A stretch of DNA of 64,000 bases from Hyalangium ruber (GTDB lineage Bacteria; Myxococcota; Myxococcia; Myxococcales; Myxococcaceae): NCBI RefSeq assembly GCF_034259325.1, contig NZ_JAXIVS010000006.1:124001-188000 (forward strand), read 5' to 3'. The translations under genes and the position numbers were made by a program. This document shows positions 57,599-64,000 of this stretch, piece after piece; within the stretch, counting starts at the first letter, position 1; each line of letters opens with the position of its first letter. Under the pieces are notes generated by a model. That model saw only the letters and a program-made list of their open reading frames with translations, had not been told where the DNA came from and ran no database searches.

Positions 57599-57696
57599 GG
57601 CGAGGATGCCTGTGTTACTGCCGTGGAAGGCTCGCCTTCCCTCTCGCGAGCGCCGACATCAGTTTCGGGGCGTAGGTGTGCCTCGTAAGGCCACGT

Positions 57697-59583
57697 ATGA
57701 CCCCCGTCGAGCGATTTACTGCCTGGATAGTGGATGACAGCGCCCTGGAGGCGGAGGCGGTTCGGCGCGCGCTGGCGGGCTCCTGCGATGCCGAGGTGTT
57801 CCGCGACGGCCCCTCCGTCCTCGAGCGCATCTCGATGGCGCCATTGCCCGACGTCGTCGTGCTCGACTGGATGCTTCCTGGCTCCTCGGGACTCGAGGTG
57901 TGCCGCTTCCTGCGTCAGAACTGGGACGAGGCGGAGCTGCCCATCCTCATTCTCACCGCGAGGGGGACCAAACCGGATGTCGTCGAGGGGCTGTCCGCCG
58001 GAGCCAACGACTACGTAGCCAAGCCCTATGCAACCGCCGAGCTGGCCGCGCGAGTCTCGGTGCTCGTGCGGCTGCGGCGCACCCACCTGCGTGCGCTTCG
58101 GGCCGAAGCCGAGGTGCGGCAGCACGAGCAGGAGTTCCGCCGGTTGGCGGAGAACCTGCCGGATGTCGTGGCACGCTTCGATCCGCAGCACCGCCACCTC
58201 TACGTGAGCCCGAGCATCACCCGCATCTCGGCCCTTTCTCCCGAGCGCTTTCTTGGCAAGACGAACGCCGAACTCGGCATGCCCGCGCAGCAGGTGGCCC
58301 AGTGGCGCGCCGCCATCGATGCCGCGCTGCAGGGGCGCGAGGTGTCGGTGCGCTTCGAGTTTCCCGCCGAGGACGGACTCCGTCACTTCCACTCCCGGGT
58401 CGTTCCGGAGCGCGATGAGCAGGGGCGCGTGGAGTCGGTGCTGTGTATCGCGCGAGATGTAACGGCCCAGGTCCGCGCCGAGCAGGCCATGCGCGAGAGC
58501 GAGGAGCGGCTGCGGCTGACCATCGAAGCGGGGGAGGTCGGCACGTGGGATGCCCACCTCCATACCCAAGCGCTGAACTTCGATGCTCGCGCCAAGCGGT
58601 TCTTCGGGCTCTCCCCGGACCGGCCGATGAGCGTGGAGCACTTCTTCGCGGCGCTGCACCCCGAGGATCGCGAGCGCATCCGCTCCGACGTGGAGGTCGC
58701 GGTCAAGGGTGGCTTTGAAGGCGTATTCCAGCCCGAGTTCCGCACGGTGGGCTTGGAGGACGGCCTCGAGCGCTGGGTGGCCGCCCAGGGGCGCGTCATC
58801 TTCGACGTTCAGGGCAAGGCCGTGCGGTTCCTCGGGACGTTGAGGGACATCTCCAATCTCAAGCGTCAGGAGGAGGAGACGCGCAGGATGCAGGAGTTCG
58901 AGCAGAAGCTGGTGGGCATCGTGGGGCACGACCTGCGCAACCCGCTGGGCGCGATCCAGGTCTCCGCGGCCCTGCTCGAGCGGCGGCTCAGTGAGCCCGC
59001 CCTCGTGCGCAAGGCGCAGGTCATCTCCGCCGCGGCTGGCCGGGCGGGTAACATCATCAGCGACCTGCTCGATCTCACGAAGGCGCGGCTCGGCGGAGGA
59101 ATCCCGGTGCATCCTCAGTCGTGCGATCTCCACGAAGTCATCCGCGAGGTCGTGGAGGAGCACAGCGCCGCGCACCCCGCGCGTCAGATCCGCCTCGGGT
59201 TGAACGACGCGGCGCAGGGCACGTGGGACCGGGAGCGCCTCGCGCAAGTGGTGGCAAACCTCTTGAGCAATGCCCTGAACTACAGCCCGCCGGAGACGTC
59301 CGTGGAGGTGGCGACGGAGAAGGCCGAGGAGGAACTTCTCGTGCGCATCCACAACGAGGGGCCTCCCATTCCCGAGGCGCTGCGCGCTCGGCTTTTCGAG
59401 CCCTTCAAGCGGAGCCTGGAGGGGCAGGTGCGGCGCGAGGGACTGGGGCTGGGCCTCTACATCGCCGAGCGCATCGTGACGGCACATGGGGGACACATCG
59501 ACGTAGCCTCCTCCGCGCAGCACGGCACCACCTTCAGCGTTCACCTTCCCTGGCGTGCCCGGGAAAGCCTGGAGCGCCAGTGA
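57697..59583 (+). CDS. Receiver-PAS-PAS histidine kinase
   Basis: 628 residues, soluble. A receiver domain (Asp 57 in VVVLDWMLPG, Lys in AKPYATAELAARV) comes first, then two PAS domains (about 145-265 and 268-395; RRLAENLPDVVARFDPQ, LTIEAGEVGTWDAHLH) and a HisKA/ATPase pair (VGIVGHDLRNPLGAIQ, VVANLLSNALNYSP, LGLGLYIAERIV). This receiver-first order is common in myxobacterial kinases and suggests it receives phosphate from another kinase before acting. ATG was chosen at MTPVERF. The DUF188 gene overlaps its stop codon as GTGA. Confidence 0.9.
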   Translation: MTPVERFTAWIVDDSALEAEAVRRALAGSCDAEVFRDGPSVLERISMAPLPDVVVLDWMLPGSSGLEVCRFLRQNWDEAELPILILTARGTKPDVVEGLSAGANDYVAKPYATAELAARVSVLVRLRRTHLRALRAEAEVRQHEQEFRRLAENLPDVVARFDPQHRHLYVSPSITRISALSPERFLGKTNAELGMPAQQVAQWRAAIDAALQGREVSVRFEFPAEDGLRHFHSRVVPERDEQGRVESVLCIARDVTAQVRAEQAMRESEERLRLTIEAGEVGTWDAHLHTQALNFDARAKRFFGLSPDRPMSVEHFFAALHPEDRERIRSDVEVAVKGGFEGVFQPEFRTVGLEDGLERWVAAQGRVIFDVQGKAVRFLGTLRDISNLKRQEEETRRMQEFEQKLVGIVGHDLRNPLGAIQVSAALLERRLSEPALVRKAQVISAAAGRAGNIISDLLDLTKARLGGGIPVHPQSCDLHEVIREVVEEHSAAHPARQIRLGLNDAAQGTWDRERLAQVVANLLSNALNYSPPETSVEVATEKAEEELLVRIHNEGPPIPEALRARLFEPFKRSLEGQVRREGLGLGLYIAERIVTAHGGHIDVASSAQHGTTFSVHLPWRARESLERQ

Positions 59584-60038
59584 AGATCTGGGTCGATGCC
59601 GATGCGTGTCCGGGACCGGTGCGAGACATCCTCCTGCGCGCCGCCGAGCGCCTGCGGGTCCCCACTGTCTTCGTGGCCAATAAACGCCTCAACCTGCCGC
59701 GCTCGGAGTTCGTCTCCTCGGTGCAGGTCGCCGGAGGCCCCGATGTGGCGGACGCGCACATCGCCGCCGCGGCCCAGGCCGGCGAGCTCGCCATGACGCA
59801 GGACATCCCCCTGGCCGCGCTGCTCGTCCCCAAGGGCGTGGTGGTGATCGACCCCCGGGGAGAGCTCTTCAGCGAGGAGAACATCGCCGAGCGCCTCTCG
59901 GTGCGGAACTTCATGCAGGAGCTGCGTGACAGCGGGGTGATGACAGGAGGGCCCGGGGGATTCTCCGCCCAGGATCGGCAGCAGTTCGCCGCCACCCTGG
60001 ACCGCGAACTCACGCGGCTGCTCAAGACGCGCGGGTGA
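59580..60038 (+). CDS. YaiI/YqxD (DUF188) family protein
   Basis: 152 residues from a GTG that overlaps the kinase stop codon. The N-terminus KIWVDADACPGPVRDILL, with its conserved DADACP, and the C-terminal PRGELFSEENIAERLS identify this PIN-like family. The function is unproven; a nuclease-like role is suspected from its fold. No partner is obvious nearby. Confidence 0.93.
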   Translation: MKIWVDADACPGPVRDILLRAAERLRVPTVFVANKRLNLPRSEFVSSVQVAGGPDVADAHIAAAAQAGELAMTQDIPLAALLVPKGVVVIDPRGELFSEENIAERLSVRNFMQELRDSGVMTGGPGGFSAQDRQQFAATLDRELTRLLKTRG

Positions 60039-60060
60039 CGTGTCGGTGTAGAGTCCGGGC

Positions 60061-61377
60061 GTGTTCTACGCGTTCATCCGTGGCCTGGTGTCCCTGACGC
60101 TGGGGCTCTTCTACCGAGTGAAGGTGAATGCCCCGGCCTCCGAGCCCGAGGGCCCGGTCATGTTCGTGGGCAACCACCCCAACGGCTTGATCGACCCGGC
60201 GCTCTTGTTCGTCATCACCCGCCGCCACGTCACCTTCCTGGCCAAGGAGCCCCTGTTCCGGCTGCCCGTCATCGGGTGGATCCTCAAGGGGCTGCGGGCG
60301 CTGCCGGTGTACCGCAAGCAGGACAATCCCACGCAGATGACGAAGAACGAGGGGACGCTGGAGGCGGCGCGCACGGCGTTGGTGCAGGGGCGCGCCATCA
60401 CCATCTTCCCGGAGGGCAAGAGCCACTCGGAGCCGATGCTCGCGGAGCTGAAGACGGGCGCGGCGCGTATCGCCCTGGGCGCGGCGCGCGAGGGAGCCCC
60501 GGTGCGCATCGTCCCGGTGGGGTTCACCTACTCGGAGAAGCACGTCTTCCACAGCGCGGTGCTCATCGATGTGGGGCCCGCCATCGAGGTGGCGCCCTTC
60601 CTGAAGCTCGATGCGGAAGGCGGTGCGGGGGAGAAGGAGGCGGCGCGCCAGCTCACCGAGCGCATCGCCGGAGCGCTCAAGGCCGTCACGGTGAACCTGG
60701 AGCGGTGGGAGGACCTGCCGCTCATCCAGATGGCCGAGCAGCTCTACGCGTTCCGCCAGGGCGAGAAGACGGACCGGGAGCGCCTCAAGCACTGGGCGCG
60801 AGGGCTCCAGCTCTTCCGGACCGAGCAGCCGGAGCGCTTCGAGCAGGTACGCGCGTCCCTGATGTCCTTTCAGCGCCGACTGGAGCTGGTCCACGCGGAC
60901 CCGAAGGACCTGACGCTCGTATACCGCACCGGGCAGGTGACCACGTTCGTGCTGAAGAACCTGGCGCTGCTGTGCCTGGGGCTGCCGCTGTTCCTGTTGG
61001 GGCTGGTGCTCTTCGGCCTGCCGTACCAGGTGCCGCGGCTGCTGGCGCGCAGCGCCGAGCTGGATACCCAGGCCACGGTGAAGTTCCTGGCCGCGCTGCT
61101 CATGTCCCTGCTGTGGTGGCCCGGGCTCACGGTGGCCGCGTGGCTGCTGGGCGGCTGGGGGTGGGGCGTGGCGGCGCTGGTGGGCGTGCCGCCGCTGGCG
61201 CTCTTCACCCTCTACTTCTCCGAGCGCTGGGTGGTGCTCAAGCGCGACATTGGCGTGTTCTTCACGCTGGGGAGTCGCGCGAGGCTCAAGGCCCTGCTCC
61301 TGCAAGATGGGGAGCGGCTGTCCACCGAGGTGGAGCGGCTGGCCGGCGAGTACCGGCCTCGAATGGAGCAGGCCTGA
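60061..61377 (+). CDS. Membrane acyltransferase, PlsC/GPAT-like
   Basis: 438 residues from a GTG. The acyltransferase domain (about 30-200) has the catalytic block GNHPNGLIDPAL, an HX5D instead of the usual HX4D, and the substrate block FPEGKSHSEP. The spacing is like that of some eukaryotic-type GPATs. Two or three membrane helices (about 300-325 and 345-390) follow, and a C-terminal amphipathic helix. It probably adds an acyl chain to glycerol-3-phosphate or lysophosphatidate; the substrate cannot be read. Confidence 0.85.
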   Translation: MFYAFIRGLVSLTLGLFYRVKVNAPASEPEGPVMFVGNHPNGLIDPALLFVITRRHVTFLAKEPLFRLPVIGWILKGLRALPVYRKQDNPTQMTKNEGTLEAARTALVQGRAITIFPEGKSHSEPMLAELKTGAARIALGAAREGAPVRIVPVGFTYSEKHVFHSAVLIDVGPAIEVAPFLKLDAEGGAGEKEAARQLTERIAGALKAVTVNLERWEDLPLIQMAEQLYAFRQGEKTDRERLKHWARGLQLFRTEQPERFEQVRASLMSFQRRLELVHADPKDLTLVYRTGQVTTFVLKNLALLCLGLPLFLLGLVLFGLPYQVPRLLARSAELDTQATVKFLAALLMSLLWWPGLTVAAWLLGGWGWGVAALVGVPPLALFTLYFSERWVVLKRDIGVFFTLGSRARLKALLLQDGERLSTEVERLAGEYRPRMEQA

Positions 61378-62640
61378 TCAGCGCTGCTGGGGTACGGCTT
61401 CGCGGAAGAGCTTCGCGCCGATGATGAGCGCCACGCCGCCCAGCAGCACCGGCACGGCGTTCACCTCGATGGCGGTGGTGAGGCTGGCCACGTCGGCGAT
61501 CTTCCCGATGAGGGTGGGGGAGATGGCATCCCCCAGCAGGTGGATGCACAGCACGTTGAGCCCCATGGCGAAGGCACGGAAGGCGGGCTGCACGCAGTTG
61601 ACGATGGCCGCGTTGATGGGGCCGCTGTTGAGGAAGATGAGGAACTGCGCCACGCCGATGACGGCGAACGTGGCGACCTGCGACTCCAGGTTCACGGCGA
61701 TGAACATGCACGGGGCCGCGAGCAGCAGCCCCAGTCCGGACATGCCCAGGCCGCCGCCCTCGCGCTTGCGGTCCAGCTTGTCGCCGAGCCACCCGCCCGA
61801 CACCGTGCCCAGCAGGCCCGCCACGGCTGTCACCGCGCCGAAGAGGAAGCCCGCCTCGGACTCCGTCATTCCGCGCGTCTTCACCATGTAAGAGGGCATC
61901 CAGAAGGCGAGCCCGCCCACGGAGAACGTCATCAGCGTGTAGCCCGCCGTGGTGGCCCAGAATGCCTTGTTGCCCGCCAGCCCCGAGAGTCCCACGGAGA
62001 AGGGCATCTTCGTCTGGGCGTCCGGCCCGTCCATGGCTCCCCGCTGGGGCTCGGGCATGAAGAAGGCCATGATCGCGAGGATCAGCCCCGGGGCGCCACC
62101 GGCGAAGAAGGCCACGTGCCAGGAGTACGTCTTGCTCAGGAACCCGCCCAGGCCGTAGCCCGCCGCCGCGCCCACGGGGATGGCGATGTAGAAGAACGCC
62201 AGCATGCGGGTGCGCATGGAGCGGGGGTAGAGGTCCGAGATCATCGAGGGCGCCACCGCGCCGTAGCCCGCCTCGCCGATGCCGATGAAGGCGCGCGCGA
62301 CCAGCAGCGCCACGAAGGAGGCCGCCAGGCCCGAGGCTCCGGTGGCGAGGCTCCACATGAGCACGCCGCCCGCCACCAGCATCTTCCGGGGGACGCGATC
62401 CCCGAGATAGCCGCCGAGGGGCGAGGCCAGCATCAACACGATGATGAAGACGGTGCCCAGCATGCCCGACTGGGTGTTGTTGATGTTCAGGTCCGCCTGG
62501 ATGGAGGGCAGCGCGGCCGCGACGATGTACCGGTCGAGGTAGTTGACCAGGTTGATGAGGGTGAGGATGAAGAGCGCGTAGCCCGCGCGCACGGCGGGCG
62601 TGGTGGGCTCGGCGGCGGACACGGCGGGAGTCAGGTTCAT
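61378..62640 (-). CDS. MFS transporter (Spinster-like)
   Basis: 420 residues with about twelve membrane helices. The inter-helix motif GYLGDRVPRKMLV and the mirror motif GGWLGDKLDRKREGG are typical of the major facilitator superfamily. The start region (NLVNYLDRYIVAAALPSI) resembles the Spinster/sphingolipid-lysophospholipid carrier branch. The substrate is unknown. The ATG at 62640 overlaps the Ppx stop as ATGA; upstream in-frame sequence belongs to that gene. Confidence 0.9.
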   Translation of the reverse strand: MNLTPAVSAAEPTTPAVRAGYALFILTLINLVNYLDRYIVAAALPSIQADLNINNTQSGMLGTVFIIVLMLASPLGGYLGDRVPRKMLVAGGVLMWSLATGASGLAASFVALLVARAFIGIGEAGYGAVAPSMISDLYPRSMRTRMLAFFYIAIPVGAAAGYGLGGFLSKTYSWHVAFFAGGAPGLILAIMAFFMPEPQRGAMDGPDAQTKMPFSVGLSGLAGNKAFWATTAGYTLMTFSVGGLAFWMPSYMVKTRGMTESEAGFLFGAVTAVAGLLGTVSGGWLGDKLDRKREGGGLGMSGLGLLLAAPCMFIAVNLESQVATFAVIGVAQFLIFLNSGPINAAIVNCVQPAFRAFAMGLNVLCIHLLGDAISPTLIGKIADVASLTTAIEVNAVPVLLGGVALIIGAKLFREAVPQQR

Positions 62641-63566
62641 GTCCGGGAGGCTCCGAAGCGGTGGGCCAGTAGCCCCCAGCGCAGGCCGCGGTCGCTCACG
62701 CGGCACTGCTCCAAGCGCAGGGCGCGCAGGGCTTCCAGCAGCACGAGCGCGCCACAGGAGATGACATCCGCGCGCTTGGGCTGGAGGCCAGGGAGCTTGC
62801 AGCGCTCGGCCAGCGGGGTGCGGAAGAGCTGCTCCACGAGCTGCTCGAGCTGGGCGCGCGTCAGCGTGCCGCCGTGTACGCGCTCGGAGTCATAGGGGTC
62901 GACGCGGTGCTGCATCGCGTAGAGCGTCGTCACTGTGCCGGCCACGCCCACCAGCTCCGCGGTCGGCGGAGGCGGGGGCAGCGAGGCGAAGGTGTCGCGC
63001 AGGAACTTCTCGACGCGCTCGCGCTCCTCGGTGGAGGGGGGATCGTTTCGGATGAAGCGCTCGGTGAGGCGGACCGAGCCCACGTCGTAGCTGTGTCGGA
63101 AGTCCACCCGGCCGGCGCTGTTGCCGTAGATGAATTCGGTGGAGCCGCCGCCGATGTCGATGACCAGCAGCGGCCCGGCCGCCTCGCTGCCGAAGTCCAT
63201 GTGGGCCGAGGCGAACGAGAGCTGCGCCTCCTGCTCGCCGGAGATGATCTCCACCGTGACGCCAGCGCGCTCCTTGGCGGCTTGCAGGAACTCCGCGCCG
63301 TTCTGGGCGTCGCGCGCCGCGCTGGTGGCGGACACAGCGATGCCCTCGGCTCCGAGTGAGCGCGCCTCCTGGGCGAAGGCAGTGATGACGGAGAGCGTGG
63401 CCTCCATGCCTTCGGGAGACAGGCGGCGGCTCTGATCCACTCCTCGTCCGAGGCGGGTGATCTCGGCGCGCTCCACGACCGACTGGAAGCGACCCTCGGG
63501 AGTTCGGTCCGCTACGAGCAGGAGGACCGAGTTGGTGCCCACATCAATAGTGGCGAAACGCGGCAT
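62637..63566 (-). CDS. Exopolyphosphatase / GppA family phosphatase
   Basis: 309 residues, short for the family (E. coli Ppx 513) as in actinobacterial and Aquifex forms. The phosphate loop ATIDVGTNSVLLLVAD, the segment VIDIGGGSTEFIYG and EAQLSFASAH are intact. It removes phosphate from polyphosphate or pppGpp. It overlaps the MFS gene by ATGA, so both are co-translated. Confidence 0.93.
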   Translation of the reverse strand: MPRFATIDVGTNSVLLLVADRTPEGRFQSVVERAEITRLGRGVDQSRRLSPEGMEATLSVITAFAQEARSLGAEGIAVSATSAARDAQNGAEFLQAAKERAGVTVEIISGEQEAQLSFASAHMDFGSEAAGPLLVIDIGGGSTEFIYGNSAGRVDFRHSYDVGSVRLTERFIRNDPPSTEERERVEKFLRDTFASLPPPPPTAELVGVAGTVTTLYAMQHRVDPYDSERVHGGTLTRAQLEQLVEQLFRTPLAERCKLPGLQPKRADVISCGALVLLEALRALRLEQCRVSDRGLRWGLLAHRFGASRT

Positions 63567-63581
63567 TGGCCGCGAGCCTAC

Positions 63582-64000
63582 TCAACGCAGCAGCGCTTCC
63601 AAAGCCTCGGCGAGGGTCTGGTACTCGGTGTGCGTGTTGTAGAGCTGGGCGGACAGCCGGAGGTGGCGTTGGGGCGCCTGGGGCCAGGCGGTGACGGGCA
63701 CCTCGATGCGCCACTCGTGGAAGAGCCGGTCCTGGAGCGGATCCAGGAAGAAGGGAGGAGGCGGCTGCAGGGGAAAGCCGTCGGGCAGGCCCACGGTGGC
63801 CATGGCGCCCACCATCTCCTCCGGGCAGTGGGGCTCCACGCCGAGGCGCTCGCAGAGCATCCGTCGCGCGGCCAGCACCTTGTCGCGGTTGTCCGCCATC
63901 AGCGCGGGCCAGCCTCCCGGCAGCATGCCGCCCATGACGCGCAGGGCGTGGGGGACGCAGAGCGCCGGGGTGGGGTCGGACGTCCCCGTCCAGTCGAAGT
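63582..64000 (-). CDS. Class V aminotransferase-fold PLP enzyme, CefD/isopenicillin-N-epimerase-like (5' partial)
   Basis: The C-terminal ~139 residues; the gene runs off the right edge. The frame stays open upstream of the first Met and reads FDWTGTSDPTPALCVPHALR, the family's conserved 'DWTGT-DP' segment near the active site. The end (FHEWRIEVPVTAWPQ, RHLRLSAQLYNT) matches the small domain of these epimerases and cysteine-desulfurase-like enzymes. The substrate is unknown. Confidence 0.82.
   Translation of the reverse strand, partial: FDWTGTSDPTPALCVPHALRVMGGMLPGGWPALMADNRDKVLAARRMLCERLGVEPHCPEEMVGAMATVGLPDGFPLQPPPPFFLDPLQDRLFHEWRIEVPVTAWPQAPQRHLRLSAQLYNTHTEYQTLAEALEALLR

Overview
The window is about 64 kb of very GC-rich, gene-dense DNA with almost no non-coding space. 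Most genes are intact; the first and last run off the edges. The content points to a myxobacterium of the Cystobacter/Archangium/Stigmatella/Myxococcus type. It carries a full Myxococcus-style type IV pilus (T4P) locus including the myxobacterial pilG-pilH-pilI genes, PilA-type pilins ending in an Asn-Asp-x-x-Cys-Asp tail, many NtrC-type regulators, an SgmX-like polar TPR protein, and many lipoproteins and two-component proteins. No rRNA, tRNA, CRISPR, transposon or prophage was found. The genus call is inference from gene content; no comparison was run.

Layout. 1-9.7 kb: end of a glutamate-cysteine ligase, an outer-membrane barrel, and a minus-strand set alaS, lipoprotein, PilZ-Hsp70 fusion; then a HEAT-repeat protein, an orphan HAMP membrane protein and a small pseudopilin-like protein. 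9.6-17.9 kb, all minus strand: cytochrome P450, exonuclease-DinG helicase, cupredoxin lipoprotein, a protein with an Hfq/Sm-like C-terminus, a lipoprotein, a response-regulator diguanylate cyclase and trmB. ribF follows on the plus strand.

19.1-40.3 kb: the T4P locus. The motors and platform pilB-pilT-pilC and the pilS-pilR system read rightward. pilI-pilH-pilG and two tandem PilA-type pilins read leftward. pilD, a second kinase/NtrC pair (pilS2-pilR2) and the alignment complex and secretin pilM-N-O-P-Q read rightward again. A near-consensus sigma-54 promoter precedes the first pilin, which fits control by the adjacent PilR. A perfect 15-bp terminator hairpin separates the two pilins and leaves no room for a promoter before the second.

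40.3-56 kb: a block that is, from memory, also next to pilQ in Myxococcus: lipoprotein, roadblock/LC7 protein, efp-accB-accC, the long TPR protein (probable SgmX), an ExeA-like ATPase, TamB-like and TamA/Omp85-like proteins and a lipoprotein. Pilus assembly, polarity control and outer-membrane protein insertion therefore lie together. 56-64 kb is ordinary: a polytopic membrane protein, a receiver-PAS-PAS-histidine kinase, a DUF188 protein, an acyltransferase, an MFS transporter, a Ppx/GppA phosphatase and the end of a PLP enzyme.

The most interesting points are the tandem pilins with the terminator between them, the motif-rich pilin-pilD intergenic region, the Hfq-like domain in a proline-rich protein, the PilZ-Hsp70 fusion, and the GAFTDA substitution in the second NtrC regulator. 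I found no wholly new multi-gene system; the novelty is in single proteins and in control of the pilins.
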